From Gammaproteobacteria bacterium LSUCC0057 (GTDB lineage: Bacteria > Pseudomonadota > Gammaproteobacteria > Pseudomonadales > Porticoccaceae), in contig SPIA01000001.1 in NCBI GenBank assembly GCA_004535795.1, forward strand, positions 755,659-819,658: 64,000 bases of DNA. Direction: 5' to 3'. Position 1 is the stretch's first letter, and every line of letters starts with the position of its first letter. The notes under the pieces were generated by a model, which was given only the letters and a program-made list of their open reading frames with translations, was not told where the DNA came from and did no database searches. Shown here piece after piece: positions 1 through 10,496 of this stretch. The translations under genes were made by a program, and so were the position numbers.

Positions 1-417
1 CTCGGCCACGGCGATATGCTCTATCTGCCGCCCGGCACCAGTGTTCCAGAGCGGGTCCACGGCGCCTTTGTCGACGACCACGAGGTCCACAAAGTAGTGG
101 CCGACTGGAAACGCCGCGGCGAACCGCAGTATCTCGAAGAGATCACCGACGAGAGCTCGGTCTCATCAATACCGGTGCCCGGCTTTGCCACTGAGTCGGA
201 GCAGGAGGGTGATGAATCGGACCCGCTCTACGACGAGGCGGTCGATTTTGTTCTAGAGAGCCGCAAGGCGTCGATCTCCTCGGTGCAGCGCAAGTTGCGG
301 GTTGGCTACAACCGCGCGGCGCGACTGATTGAGCAGATGGAGGCCGCCGGGGTGGTCAGCGCCATGGGCCATAACGGCAACCGCGAGGTGTTGGCGCCGG
401 GTCGCGGCCGTGATTAA
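1..417 (+). CDS. ftsK: DNA translocase FtsK, C-terminal fragment
   Basis: This is the last 138 codons of FtsK; the 5' end lies outside the window. FtsK is the membrane-anchored hexameric DNA pump at the division septum that clears and resolves chromosome termini. The visible part starts in the C-terminal end of the motor ([12 protein letters not shown]) and continues through an acidic linker into the gamma domain, a winged helix (about residues 75-138 of the fragment, with [16 protein letters not shown]) that in the family reads KOPS sequences and activates XerD. The reading frame is open from base 1. The stop overlaps the proposed lolA start by 8 bp, as expected for the usual ftsK-lolA pair. 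Confidence 0.95.
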   Translation, partial: LGHGDMLYLPPGTSVPERVHGAFVDDHEVHKVVADWKRRGEPQYLEEITDESSVSSIPVPGFATESEQEGDESDPLYDEAVDFVLESRKASISSVQRKLRVGYNRAARLIEQMEAAGVVSAMGHNGNREVLAPGRGRD

Positions 418-1060
418 CGCGCTGCGCCTATCGTTGGCTTTAGCGGTTACGGCGTTGCTGGCCAGCGCGACAACCGCCGCCGACAGCACAACCATCGCCG
501 CGCAGCTGGCCGCCAAGTTTGCCTCTGTGCAGAGTTGGCAGGGGCGCTTTGAGCAGACGCTGTTCGATATCAACGGCCGCCAACAGCAGCGCGTGGAGGG
601 CGAATTTGCTCTGCAGCAACCCAATCTCATTGATTGGCGCTATGCGGCGCCGCTCAACCAACGGTTGGTGAGCGATGGCGAGCGGATATGGTTTTATGAC
701 AGCGATCTCGATCAGGTGACGGTGCAGCCGCTGGCGGCGCTGCTGCGGCAATCGCCTGCAGCTATTCTGCTCGGCCAGCTGCCGCCGTCACCGGACTACC
801 AGGTGAGAGTTGAACAGCTGTCAGCGGCCTCCGGCGAGACTGTGTTGCGCTACACCCTCGACAGCCAAGAAAGTGGCAGCGGCTCCGCTGTCGCGCAGCT
901 GGTGTTGGATTGGCAAGGCGAACAGCTCAGCGCGATGACCAGTCGCGATAATTTTGGCCAGACCACGGTGGTCGTGTTCAGCGAGGTAGTCCGCGACCGC
1001 GTCATCGATCCGCACCGTTTTATGTTCACGCCACCAGCGGGAGTAGATGTTGTCCATTGA
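410..1060 (+). CDS. lolA: Outer-membrane lipoprotein carrier LolA
   Basis: Periplasmic chaperone that takes lipoproteins from LolCDE and delivers them to LolB at the outer membrane. I place the start at GTG 410, overlapping the ftsK stop by 8 bp, which gives 216 aa with an N-terminal signal peptide (hydrophobic [14 protein letters not shown], likely cleavage near residue 24). The open frame extends upstream to 329, but that part lies inside ftsK and reads as non-signal sequence. Family features are [15 protein letters not shown] after the signal, PNLIDWRY, and [15 protein letters not shown]. The 3' end overlaps rarA by 14 bp, so translation is probably coupled in an ftsK-lolA-rarA operon. Confidence 0.93.
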   Translation: MINALRLSLALAVTALLASATTAADSTTIAAQLAAKFASVQSWQGRFEQTLFDINGRQQQRVEGEFALQQPNLIDWRYAAPLNQRLVSDGERIWFYDSDLDQVTVQPLAALLRQSPAAILLGQLPPSPDYQVRVEQLSAASGETVLRYTLDSQESGSGSAVAQLVLDWQGEQLSAMTSRDNFGQTTVVVFSEVVRDRVIDPHRFMFTPPAGVDVVH

Positions 1061-2450
1061 GCCGACAGCGCCGGATCTGTTTGCCGCTAACCCCCCGCAA
1101 GGTGATCGCGGTTCCTGCACCGCCGGTCTGCCATTGGCGGCGAGAATGCGCCCGTGCACCCTCGACGAGTTCGCCGGTCAGGAGCATCTGTTGGCGCACG
1201 GCCGGCCGTTGCGCGTGGCGCTGGAGCGCGGTGCGCTGCACTCGATGATATTGTGGGGGCCGCCGGGGGTCGGTAAAACCACCTTGGCTGAGATTGTCGC
1301 CGACCAGCGCAATGCTCACATCGAGCGGCTGTCAGCGGTACTCAGTGGTGTCAAGGAGATTCGCGCGGCGATAGTTAATGCTCAGCAGCAGCGGGCACTC
1401 AATCAGCGTCCGACGATTTTATTTGTCGATGAAGTGCACCGTTTTAATAAAAGCCAGCAAGATGCCTTCTTGCCCTATGTCGAGAACGGCACGGTGACGT
1501 TTATCGGCGCCACCACCGAAAACCCGGCCTTTGAACTCAACAACGCGCTGTTGTCGCGCTGCCGTGTCTACACCCTCAAAGCACTGTCGACCGAGGCGCT
1601 CAAGGCGCTGCTGCAGCGCGCGCTGAGCGACCCACTGCGCGGCCTGGCAGGACAGTGCCAAATAGCCGACGAGGCGCTGCAACTGCTCGCCCAGAGCGCT
1701 GACGGCGACGCCCGGCGTGCGCTCAACTTCCTCGAGATCGCCTCAGATCTTGCCGCTGGCGAGATCACTCGCGAGTTGGTCGCAGAAGTGCTGCAGGGAG
1801 GGGGCAGTCGCCGCTTCGACCGCGGCGGCGACCATTTTTACGACCAAATTTCAGCGCTGCACAAATCGCTGCGCGGCTCGGATCCCGACGCCAGTCTCTA
1901 CTGGTTTGCACGACTGCTCGACGGCGGTTGCGACCCGCTCTATATCGCCCGGCGTTTGGTACGGGTTGCCAGTGAAGATGTCGGCAATGCCGACCCGCGC
2001 GCACTCACTGTGGCGCTGCAGGGCTGGGAGGTGGTGAGTCGGCTCGGTTCGCCAGAGGGGGAGCTGGCGCTGGCGCAGACGGTGACCTATCTCGCTTGCG
2101 CGGCCAAGAGCAATGCCGTCTATCGCGCCTTTAAGGAGGCCAGCGCTGCGGTGCAGCAGGGCGGCTCTCTGGAGGTGCCGATCCATCTGCGCAACGCGCC
2201 GACAGCGCTGGCGCGGGAGAGTGGCCACGGCGAAGAGTATCGCTACGCCCACGATGAGCCGAACGGTTTCGCCGCCGGAGAGCACTATTTTCCCGAGTCG
2301 ATGGCGGCGCAACCATTTTACCGCCCGGTCTCGCGAGGCCTCGAACAGGCGATAGCGCAGAAACTCAGCACACTGCGCGCCGCCAATCGCGCTGCGCCAG
2401 CCCCGCGTTTTGGTTACAGAGACAACCGCAACAACGAGGTGAGCGAATGA
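1047..2450 (+). CDS. rarA: Replication-associated recombination protein RarA (MgsA)
   Basis: AAA+ ATPase of the RarA/WRNIP1 family, 467 aa, which acts at stalled replication forks. Walker A is GPPGVGKTT (residues 71-79) and Walker B is VDEVHRF (about 127-133). Sensor 1 is GATTENP, followed by SRC, which holds the arginine finger. The C-terminal half has the tetramerisation region with YWFARLLDGGCDPLYIARR and the family signature EDVGNADPRAL. The length matches E. coli RarA (about 447 aa) with a slightly longer N-terminus. It overlaps lolA upstream, and its stop overlaps the crcB start (ATGA). Confidence 0.96.
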   Translation: MLSIEPTAPDLFAANPPQGDRGSCTAGLPLAARMRPCTLDEFAGQEHLLAHGRPLRVALERGALHSMILWGPPGVGKTTLAEIVADQRNAHIERLSAVLSGVKEIRAAIVNAQQQRALNQRPTILFVDEVHRFNKSQQDAFLPYVENGTVTFIGATTENPAFELNNALLSRCRVYTLKALSTEALKALLQRALSDPLRGLAGQCQIADEALQLLAQSADGDARRALNFLEIASDLAAGEITRELVAEVLQGGGSRRFDRGGDHFYDQISALHKSLRGSDPDASLYWFARLLDGGCDPLYIARRLVRVASEDVGNADPRALTVALQGWEVVSRLGSPEGELALAQTVTYLACAAKSNAVYRAFKEASAAVQQGGSLEVPIHLRNAPTALARESGHGEEYRYAHDEPNGFAAGEHYFPESMAAQPFYRPVSRGLEQAIAQKLSTLRAANRAAPAPRFGYRDNRNNEVSE

Positions 2451-2824
2451 ATTTCACTGCCGCAGTTGCGGTTGCGGCCGGCGGCGCGCTCGGTGCGCTG
2501 GCCCGCTATAGCCTGGCACATATCACCGCGCGCAGCGCAGCGCAGGGTGGCTGGCCGTGGGTAACTTTTGCCGCCAATGTGGTCGGCTCAATGGCGATGG
2601 CGGCTCTGTTTGTGTTGATTGTCGAGCGCGGCGGTTGGCCGCAGGGGGCGCGGGAGTTTTTAATGATTGGTCTGCTCGGCGCCTTCACCACTTACTCAAC
2701 CTTTTCCCTTGAGACTCTCGCTTTGTGGCAAAATGGCCAGCCACTGTTGGCACTGCTCTACGCAGTGGCGACACCGTTGGCCGCTATTGGCTGCGCTGCC
2801 ATCACCTACGCGGCCATGCGTTAA
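2447..2824 (+). CDS. crcB: Fluoride ion channel CrcB/FluC
   Basis: Small four-helix membrane protein (125 aa) that exports fluoride as a dual-topology dimer. Hallmarks are GGALGALARYSL at the N-terminus, an Asn in helix 2 (FAANVVGSMAMA), and GAFTTYSTFSLE in helix 3, where the family's fluoride-track residues and sodium-binding break lie. The start overlaps the rarA stop as ATGA, so translation is probably coupled. No fluoride riboswitch is apparent upstream, which is expected for a gene inside an operon. Confidence 0.93.
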   Translation: MNFTAAVAVAAGGALGALARYSLAHITARSAAQGGWPWVTFAANVVGSMAMAALFVLIVERGGWPQGAREFLMIGLLGAFTTYSTFSLETLALWQNGQPLLALLYAVATPLAAIGCAAITYAAMR

Positions 2825-2845
2825 CCACTGTTTCGGTATTTTTAA

Positions 2846-4147
<1,302 letters not shown>

Positions 4148-4159
4148 GTGGCAACAGCC

Positions 4160-5572
4160 ATGGAGTATCTGCCACTTTTTCATCGCCTCGACGACCGCCC
4201 AGTCTTAGTGGTCGGCGCCGGGCCGGTTGCAGCGCGCAAAATTCGGCTGTTGTTGGCTGCGCGCGCCGCCGTTACCGTGGTGGCGCCGGCGCTCTGCGAA
4301 GAGGTGGCGCAAGCGCAGCGCGCCGGCCAACTTGCGGTGCTGTTGCGCGAGTATCGCAGCAGTGATCTGGACAACCGCGTATTGGTCGTGGTGGCGACCA
4401 ATTTCCCCGAAATAAACCGCCGCGTTGCCGACGAGGCCAGTTCCCGCTTCATCGCTGTTAACGCCGTTGATGCCAAAGAGCTCTGTACGGTGATTTTTCC
4501 CTCGATCGTCGACCGCTCACCGGTGCAGATCGCCATATCCACAGCCGGCACTGCGCCGGTGTTGGCGCGGCTGTTGCGCACTCAGCTAGAGGGGTTGCTG
4601 CCGGCTCGGCTCGGCCACTTGGCAGCGCTCGCCAACCGATTTCGCGGCGCGGTGGCCGAGCGCATAGCCGAGCCGCTGCGCAAAAAATTCTGGGAGCAGG
4701 TATTTGCCGGACGGGTCGCCTCGCTGAGCTACCAAGGCAATAGCGAGCAGGCCAGGGTACAGTTGCAGCAACAGCTCGACACCTTCGCGAGCGAGCAGCA
4801 AGACGCCCCACAGGGCGAGGTCTACCTCGTTGGAGGCGGCCCCGGAGATCCCGACTTGCTGACGTTTAAAGCGCTGCGACTGATGCAGCAGGCCGATATT
4901 GTTCTCTACGACCGGCTGGTATCGCCGCAGGTGCTGGACAAAGTGCGGCGCGACGCTGAGCTGGTCTATGTCGGCAAGCGCGCCGGCAACCACGCCGTCA
5001 GCCAAGATAATATTAACCTCAAGTTGGTCGAATACGCGCAGCAGGGGCTGCGTGTATTGCGTCTCAAAGGGGGCGATCCGTTTATTTTTGGGCGCGGAGG
5101 CGAAGAGATCGCCACCTTGGCCGAGTACAATATTCCTTTTCAGGTGGTGCCGGGTATCACCGCGGCGTCCGGTTGCGCCAGCTACGCCGGTATCCCATTG
5201 ACTCACCGCGATCACGCCCAATCGGTGCGTTTTATCGCCGGCCACCTGATGAGCGGCGAGCTCAATCTCGACTGGGCCGAGCTGGCCAAGCCCGCGCAAA
5301 CTCTAGTGTTTTACATGGGGCTGTCGGGGATGGAGACCATTTGCAGCCAGCTGATGGCGCACGGCGCCCCAGGCGGGCGCGCGGCGGCAATTATTGAGAA
5401 GGGGACGCAACCCGATCAGCGCAATTTTGTCGCCGATCTGGCTACGCTGCCGGCGCTGGTGCGGGCGGCGCAGGCCGGGGCGCCAACCCTGCTGATCGTC
5501 GGTGAGGTAGTGCGACTGCATCGACAGCTGAACTGGTACCAACCGGCCGAGGAAGATAAAAGTGACATATGA
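4160..5572 (+). CDS. cysG: Siroheme synthase CysG (dehydrogenase/ferrochelatase + methyltransferase)
   Basis: Trifunctional enzyme making siroheme from uroporphyrinogen III for sulfite and nitrite reductases. The N-terminal part (about 1-200) is the NAD-dependent precorrin-2 dehydrogenase/ferrochelatase, with VLVVGAGPVAARK. From about residue 217 follows the SAM-dependent uroporphyrinogen-III methyltransferase, with VYLVGGGPGDPDLLT, VYVGKRAGNH and VVPGITAASGCASYAGIPLT. ATG 4160 gives an N-terminus like E. coli CysG (MDHLPIF); a GTG four codons earlier (4148), directly after the serS stop, is also open. Total is 470 aa. It overlaps gor by 11 bp. Confidence 0.95.
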   Translation: MEYLPLFHRLDDRPVLVVGAGPVAARKIRLLLAARAAVTVVAPALCEEVAQAQRAGQLAVLLREYRSSDLDNRVLVVVATNFPEINRRVADEASSRFIAVNAVDAKELCTVIFPSIVDRSPVQIAISTAGTAPVLARLLRTQLEGLLPARLGHLAALANRFRGAVAERIAEPLRKKFWEQVFAGRVASLSYQGNSEQARVQLQQQLDTFASEQQDAPQGEVYLVGGGPGDPDLLTFKALRLMQQADIVLYDRLVSPQVLDKVRRDAELVYVGKRAGNHAVSQDNINLKLVEYAQQGLRVLRLKGGDPFIFGRGGEEIATLAEYNIPFQVVPGITAASGCASYAGIPLTHRDHAQSVRFIAGHLMSGELNLDWAELAKPAQTLVFYMGLSGMETICSQLMAHGAPGGRAAAIIEKGTQPDQRNFVADLATLPALVRAAQAGAPTLLIVGEVVRLHRQLNWYQPAEEDKSDI

Positions 5573-6956
5573 CTACGATTTGATCGTCATCGGCGCCGGC
5601 TCTGGCGGCGTGCGCGCGGCGCGTTTGGCAGCCGCCAAGGGCAAACGGGTAGCGGTAATAGAGGGGCGGGCGCTCGGTGGCACCTGCGTCAACGTCGGCT
5701 GTGTGCCGAAAAAGTTGTTCGTCTACGCCGCGCAGTTTAGCCAGCTGTTTGCCCAGAGCCGCGGTTACGGTTGGCAGCTCGGCGAGCCGGGTTTTGATTG
5801 GCCGACTCTGCGCGACAATAAAACCGCTGAAATTGAGCGGCTCAATGGTATCTATTTGCGGCTGTTGGAAACCAGCGGCGCCGAGGTGGTGCGCGGCTGG
5901 GCCAGTGTAGCGGCGCCGCACCAGGTGCGAGTGGCGCTTTGCACCGGTGGCGAGCGGCTGCTGAGCGGGGCGACAATCCTGTTGGCGACCGGCGGCGAGC
6001 CGTTTATTCCTGCGCTGCCAGGCGCCGAACTGGCGGTTAGCTCCAATGAGATGTTCTATCTCGACCAGCTGCCGGAGCGGGCAGTGGTGGTCGGCGGCGG
6101 TTATATCGCGGTCGAATTTGCAGGCATTCTCAACGGCTTGGGCGTCGCTACAACCTTGATCTACCGCGGACCACGACTACTTAAAGCGTTCGATGCCGAG
6201 CTGGCCGAACGGTTGGCCGCTGAGCTGCGCGACAGCGGTATAGAGCTGCATCTGAACAGCGATGTCGTCGCGATTCACGGCCAGCAGGGGCGGCCGCAGT
6301 CGGTCGAATTGGCTTCTGGCAGCCGCCTCGCTAGCGATTTGGTGCTTTATGCCACAGGCCGGCGCGCAGCGACGGCTGGCCTCGGTCTGGAGAACACTGG
6401 CGTGGTGTTGCGCGAAAACGGCTCGGTGGTGGTCGACGAGCGTTTTGCCACTGCTGAGCCGAGTATCTATGCCATTGGCGACCTGATCGATCGTCTGCAG
6501 CTGACCCCGGTGGCGATCCGCGAAGCGGTGGCACTGGTGGACCACCTCTACGGTGACGGCAGCGCTGTGCTCAGTTACGCCGATATCCCCACGGCGATCT
6601 TCAGCCAGCCGGAGATCGCTACGGTCGGCCCCAGCGAGGAGCAGGCGCGCCAGCAGTTCGCCGAGCTAGATGTCTATGTCACCGAGTTCAAGCCGATGTT
6701 GGCAACGCTGGCAGGCGTTGGCGGCAAAATAGTGATGAAGCTGCTGGTAGATGCCAGCTGCGATCGAGTGGTCGCAGCCCATATGCTTGGTGAGCACGCT
6801 GCAGAGACCATTCAGGGACTGGCGATTGCGATCAAAGCGGGCGCCAGTAAGTCGCACTTTGATGCCACTGTGGGTATTCACCCGTCGGCGGCGGAGGAGT
6901 GGGTGACGCTGCGGCAGGTCTCGCGCCGCTACCGCGGCGGTCAGCTGCAAGGTTAA
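5562..6956 (+). CDS. gor: Glutathione reductase
   Basis: FAD/NADPH disulfide oxidoreductase, 464 aa, that keeps glutathione reduced in the cytosol. It has an N-terminal FAD Rossmann motif GAGSGGVRAAR and the redox-active disulfide CVNVGC (C42/C47, the same positions as in E. coli Gor). The NADPH Rossmann motif is VVGGGYIAVEFAG, and the C-terminal catalytic His/Glu block is IHPSAAEEWVT. The start is GTG 5562, preceded by GGAAG; an ATG seven bases on is in another frame. It overlaps the cysG stop by 11 bp. The 3' end meets the convergent TetR gene with a 4 bp overlap. Confidence 0.95.
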   Translation: MTYDYDLIVIGAGSGGVRAARLAAAKGKRVAVIEGRALGGTCVNVGCVPKKLFVYAAQFSQLFAQSRGYGWQLGEPGFDWPTLRDNKTAEIERLNGIYLRLLETSGAEVVRGWASVAAPHQVRVALCTGGERLLSGATILLATGGEPFIPALPGAELAVSSNEMFYLDQLPERAVVVGGGYIAVEFAGILNGLGVATTLIYRGPRLLKAFDAELAERLAAELRDSGIELHLNSDVVAIHGQQGRPQSVELASGSRLASDLVLYATGRRAATAGLGLENTGVVLRENGSVVVDERFATAEPSIYAIGDLIDRLQLTPVAIREAVALVDHLYGDGSAVLSYADIPTAIFSQPEIATVGPSEEQARQQFAELDVYVTEFKPMLATLAGVGGKIVMKLLVDASCDRVVAAHMLGEHAAETIQGLAIAIKAGASKSHFDATVGIHPSAAEEWVTLRQVSRRYRGGQLQG

Positions 6957-7603
6957 AACTGCCCGCGACTGCGCTCGAGCAGAGCGAGGCAGAGCTGTTT
7001 TAACTCGGCTAAAGTCGCAGCGCTGTCGACCGGCCGCTGGTTGACCACTACTAACAGCAGAGCGTGGGTCAACTCCAGCCAGGTGCGGGCCAGCCGGCGC
7101 AGATTGTGGTCGTCACCGCCGAGATCGAGCAGGCGAAATTGCTCGCTGAGGCAGTCAATCACCAGCTGGTCGTGACGGTCGTCGAGCGCTTTGAGTTCGG
7201 GAATGCCAAACATCGCCTGCACCAGCGGCAGCAGACCGCGCTGATGGGTGTAGACCTCTAGTAGGGTATTGACCGAATGGTCGACAAAGTGGCGCAAGCT
7301 CTGGCCGCTCTTGGCGGCATTGAGCTGCTGCAGCGCGGTATCCATTTCACCCAGCCACTGTTCGGCCAAGGCATAGAGTATGGCGTGTTTATTGGGGAAG
7401 TAGTGGTAGAGGGTGCCGACCGAGATGCCCAGTGTTTTTGCCACCAAAATGGTGGTGAGGTCGTCCAAACCAACGCTTTCTAACAAATTGGCGGTGACGC
7501 TGAGAATCTCCTCGCGGCGTTGTTGAGCGCGCTGCTGAACCGGTAGATTGCGTGGAGAAATATTACGCAAATTACTGATTTTATTGTTTTTTCTATCTTT
7601 CAT
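6953..7603 (-). CDS. TetR-family regulator of the polyamine locus
   Basis: One-component repressor-type regulator, 216 aa. The N-terminal 25 residues are basic and unusual (many Lys/Arg/Asn). The TetR helix-turn-helix follows at about residues 30-80, with the recognition segment GISVGTLYHYFPNKHAI. The C-terminal ligand domain is not diagnostic. It is separated by 15 bp from the oxidase gene upstream on the same strand, so the two are probably co-transcribed from the promoter region at 8894-9152. Its likely role is control of the flanking oxidase and ligase; that is inferred from position and from the palindromic sites there. Confidence 0.88.
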   Translation of the reverse strand: MKDRKNNKISNLRNISPRNLPVQQRAQQRREEILSVTANLLESVGLDDLTTILVAKTLGISVGTLYHYFPNKHAILYALAEQWLGEMDTALQQLNAAKSGQSLRHFVDHSVNTLLEVYTHQRGLLPLVQAMFGIPELKALDDRHDQLVIDCLSEQFRLLDLGGDDHNLRRLARTWLELTHALLLVVVNQRPVDSAATLAELKQLCLALLERSRGQF

Positions 7604-7618
7604 TGACGCTCTCGTTGG

Positions 7619-8893
7619 TTACAGGCGATCGCGCAGCGCATAGTAAGCCATACCGGCTACCATGCCCGGCCAGCGCAGCAGTGTGCCGCCAGGGAATTTC
7701 TGGCGCGGAAGGTTGGCAAACAGCTGCCAGCGTTCGCGCTGGCCGCAGATGGCGTCGGCCAGCAGTTGCCCGCCTAGGGTGGCAGTGGGCACCCCGTGGC
7801 CGGAGTAACCTTGCGCATACCAGATGTTGTCGGCCAGTTGGCCAAAATCGGGCATGCGTCGCAGTGTAATCGCCAATGTGCCACCCCAGCCGTATTCGAG
7901 TTGAGTGTCGCGCAGTTGCGGGTAGATGTTGAGCAGATGCGGCCGCACAAAATTAATAATGTCTGTGGGAAAGCTGCGGCGGTAATTTTCACCACCTCCG
8001 AAGACCAGTCGACGGTCCTGCGAGAGCCGCCAATAGTTGATCACGAAGCGGCTGTCTTGGGCGGCGGCATCGCCCGGGAGTAGGGAGCCTGCCAGCGACT
8101 CCGGCAGAGGCTCGCTGGCAACAATAAAGTTGTTGATCGGCATGATATAACCGGCCAATTGTGGCGCCAACCGGTCGAGATAGCCGTTGCAGGCGATAAT
8201 AAGCTGTTTGGCGCGCACCTGCCCCGCGGCGCTGGCGACAACCACCTCGCCGCGCGACTGAGAAAAGCTGAGCGCTCGACTCTGTTCGAAAAGTTCGGCG
8301 CCGGCAGCCTCGGCTGCAGCGGCCAGCCCCAGTGCGTAGGCGTAGGGGTCCAAGTGGCGCGAACGGGTATCGATAACCCCGCCATAAAATTGCCCGCTTC
8401 CGACATGGTCGGCGAGCTCTTGCGCCGGCAAAAAACGGCACTCTTTGTAGCCGTAGCGCTGCTCGAGGAATTCCACCTCCTCGCGGTAGTCGCTCAGATA
8501 GCGCGCTTTATGCGCCAGGTGGATGATATTGGCCTTCAAGCCGCAAGCGATCTGATGGTTGTCGATCAGCGCTTCTACCAGCTCCACCGCCTCCAGCCCC
8601 AACTGCCAAAGCGCAGCAGCGTAGTCGCGACCCAGCTGCCGCTCCAGGGTGATGGGGTCGACGCGCTGGCCGACGCCGACATGGCCGCCATTGCGCCCAG
8701 AGGCGCCTTGGGCGACGTTGCCGGCCTCCACCAACACCACTCGCTGACCGCGCTGAGCGAGGTGAAGTGCTGCTGAGAGCCCAGTGTAGCCACCGCCAAT
8801 AATGCAAACATCGGCACTCTGCTCGCCCTGCAGTGCAGGGCGCTGCGGTGGCCTCTGCGCGGCGCCGTAGAGAGTATTAAACGGTTGCTGCAT
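7619..8893 (-). CDS. puuB: FAD-dependent oxidase, gamma-glutamylputrescine oxidase-like (PuuB family)
   Basis: DAO-family flavoprotein, 424 aa. The FAD-binding motif is CIIGGGYTGLSAALHLAQRG (about 30-49), followed by the ASGRNGGHVGVGQR segment typical of PuuB/OrdL proteins. The C-terminus holds YAQGYSGHGVPTATLGGQLL, the family's second FAD-contact block. PuuB proteins oxidise gamma-glutamylputrescine to the aldehyde, releasing ammonia and H2O2. The divergently placed glutamine-synthetase-like gene supports this substrate class, although spermidine-type conjugates are equally possible. No aldehyde dehydrogenase or PuuD hydrolase is next to it. Confidence 0.87.
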   Translation of the reverse strand: MQQPFNTLYGAAQRPPQRPALQGEQSADVCIIGGGYTGLSAALHLAQRGQRVVLVEAGNVAQGASGRNGGHVGVGQRVDPITLERQLGRDYAAALWQLGLEAVELVEALIDNHQIACGLKANIIHLAHKARYLSDYREEVEFLEQRYGYKECRFLPAQELADHVGSGQFYGGVIDTRSRHLDPYAYALGLAAAAEAAGAELFEQSRALSFSQSRGEVVVASAAGQVRAKQLIIACNGYLDRLAPQLAGYIMPINNFIVASEPLPESLAGSLLPGDAAAQDSRFVINYWRLSQDRRLVFGGGENYRRSFPTDIINFVRPHLLNIYPQLRDTQLEYGWGGTLAITLRRMPDFGQLADNIWYAQGYSGHGVPTATLGGQLLADAICGQRERWQLFANLPRQKFPGGTLLRWPGMVAGMAYYALRDRL

Positions 8894-8932
8894 GAGGCAG
8901 TGTCTCCTTGGAAGTGGCTGTTGAGAATAAAA

Positions 8933-8961
8933 TTGACTTTAACAAAAATCCGAATAATAAT
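8933..8961 (+). promoter_or_regulatory. Candidate sigma-70 promoter for the polyamine ligase
   Basis: TTGACT (8933-8938), 17 bp spacer, AATAAT (8956-8961) on the plus strand, directing transcription to the ligase gene at 9153. The -10 lies inside the first operator-like palindrome, which would suit repression by the neighbouring TetR protein. It leaves a leader of about 185 nt. Matched by eye only. Confidence 0.45.
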
Positions 8962-8995
8962 TCAACTAAATTTGAATAATAGTTCAAATGTGAAC
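8952..8995. promoter_or_regulatory. Paired palindromic operator-like sites
   Basis: A 14 bp unit GAATAATA(A/G)TTCAA occurs at 8952-8965 and again at 8974-8987, exactly 22 bp (two helical turns) apart. The second copy extends to TTTGAA-N6-TTCAAA (8971-8988). It overlaps a third dyad, GTTCA-N4-TGAAC (8982-8995). The sites sit in an AT-rich stretch between the two divergent polyamine genes. The likely ligand is the TetR protein encoded at 6953-7603; this is inferred from symmetry and position. Confidence 0.6.
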
Positions 8996-9152
8996 ATAAA
9001 CTAACCTGTGAGCGCAATAATAGGGTGCTTTTTTTGTTTCTATGGACATTTCGCGTCACTGCGCCTGGATGGCTAGAAGAGCGCCTGCGCTTCGGTTAGA
9101 CTGAGCTTGAGAACAACCCCCAACCACGATAGAGAAGGGCAAAGGCGGACCT

Positions 9153-10496
9153 ATGACCTCGCAAAATATTGTTGAGCAGTGGCTGCGCGACAACAGCATC
9201 ACCGAAGTTGAGTGCCTGGTGCCCGATATGACCGGCAACGCCCGGGGTAAATTTATTCCCGCCAAGAAATTCCTCAAAGAGGAGAGTCGGCTGCCGGAGG
9301 GAATCTTGGCGCAGACGGTCACCGGCGAATACAGCGACGACTACTGGGATCTGCTCGATACCATCGACGGCGATATGATGCTCGAGCCTGACCCCACCAC
9401 TATGCGCTTGGTGCCGTGGGCCAATGAGCGCACCGCACAAATTATTCACGACTGCTTCACCAAGCAGGGTGATCCGCACCCATTTTCTACCCGCAACGTA
9501 CTAAAAAGGGTGATTGCACTCTATGAAAAGGAGGGGTGGCGGCCGGTGGTAGCGCCGGAGATGGAGTTCTACCTGATCGAGCGCAATATCGACCCCGACC
9601 TTGAGCTGCAGCCGCCGGTCGGCCGCTCTGGGCGCCCGGAGAAGGCCAGGCAGTCCTACAGTATTGACGCCGCCAACGAATTTGAGCCGATTGTCGAATC
9701 GATGTACGCATATTGCGAGGAGATGGATCTTGATATTGACACGCTGATCCACGAATCCGGTGCGGCACAGCTCGAGGTCAATTTTGTTCACGGCGATGCG
9801 CTGTCATTAGCTGATCAGGTGTTCACCTTCAAGCGCACAATGCGCGAAGTGGCACTGCGCCACAACATTTACGCCACCTTTATGGCCAAGCCGATGGCTG
9901 GCGAGCCAGGATCTGCCAAGCATATCCATCAGAGCGTTGTCGATGTCGCTACCGGCGCTAACATTTTTGCCGACAAAGACGGAGCCTATAGCCAAGCTTT
10001 TTATCATTATATCGGCGGCTTACAGCAGTATTCTCCATTTGTAATGAGCTTTTTTGCACCCAATGTAAATAGCTACCGGCGCTTCACCCGTGAAGTGTCG
10101 GCACCGATTAATTTGCACTGGGGATTTGATAACCGCACCACCGGGCTGCGAATTCCCGACGCCTCACCGGCCAACTACCGCATCGAAAACCGTTTTCCCG
10201 GCGCCGACGTCAATCCCTATCTGTCTTTCGCGGCAACCTTGGCTTGTGGTTACCTCGGCATGAAAAAGGGCATTGAGGCGACTCCGCCGTATGCGGGCAA
10301 CGCCTATAACGAAGAGCTCGATCTGCCGCGCACGCTCGAAGAGAGCCTGCGCCGTCTACAGGACGATCAGGATGTCGTCGAGCTGTTTGGCGAGAAATTT
10401 ATTCAGCTCTACACCAGCATTAAACTTGAGGAATTTGAAGAGTTTAACCGGGTTATCTCATCTTGGGAGCGCGAACACCTGCTGCTCAACGTGTAG
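9153..10496 (+). CDS. puuA: Glutamine-synthetase-family ligase, gamma-glutamylpolyamine synthetase-like
   Basis: GS-fold ATP-dependent ligase, 447 aa, of the PuuA/SpuI class rather than GlnA. GS metal and substrate motifs are present: APEMEFYLIE, ESGAAQLEVNF, AKHIHQSVVD, NSYRRFTREVSAP, DNRTTGLRIPD and ENRFPGADVNPYLSFAA. The GlnA adenylylation-site context is not seen. The expected reaction is Glu + putrescine (or another polyamine) + ATP to the gamma-glutamyl amide, feeding the PuuB-like oxidase encoded on the opposite strand. The start is ATG 9153, preceded by an AAAGG site. The stop codon abuts that of the convergent recombinase gene with no spacing. Confidence 0.88.
   Translation: MTSQNIVEQWLRDNSITEVECLVPDMTGNARGKFIPAKKFLKEESRLPEGILAQTVTGEYSDDYWDLLDTIDGDMMLEPDPTTMRLVPWANERTAQIIHDCFTKQGDPHPFSTRNVLKRVIALYEKEGWRPVVAPEMEFYLIERNIDPDLELQPPVGRSGRPEKARQSYSIDAANEFEPIVESMYAYCEEMDLDIDTLIHESGAAQLEVNFVHGDALSLADQVFTFKRTMREVALRHNIYATFMAKPMAGEPGSAKHIHQSVVDVATGANIFADKDGAYSQAFYHYIGGLQQYSPFVMSFFAPNVNSYRRFTREVSAPINLHWGFDNRTTGLRIPDASPANYRIENRFPGADVNPYLSFAATLACGYLGMKKGIEATPPYAGNAYNEELDLPRTLEESLRRLQDDQDVVELFGEKFIQLYTSIKLEEFEEFNRVISSWEREHLLLNV

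Noticed and set aside
9153-10496. Ligase gene as ordinary glutamine synthetase glnA
   Set aside because: Motif wording and the neighbouring PuuB-like oxidase fit the gamma-glutamylpolyamine group; the adenylylation-site context of GlnA is missing.
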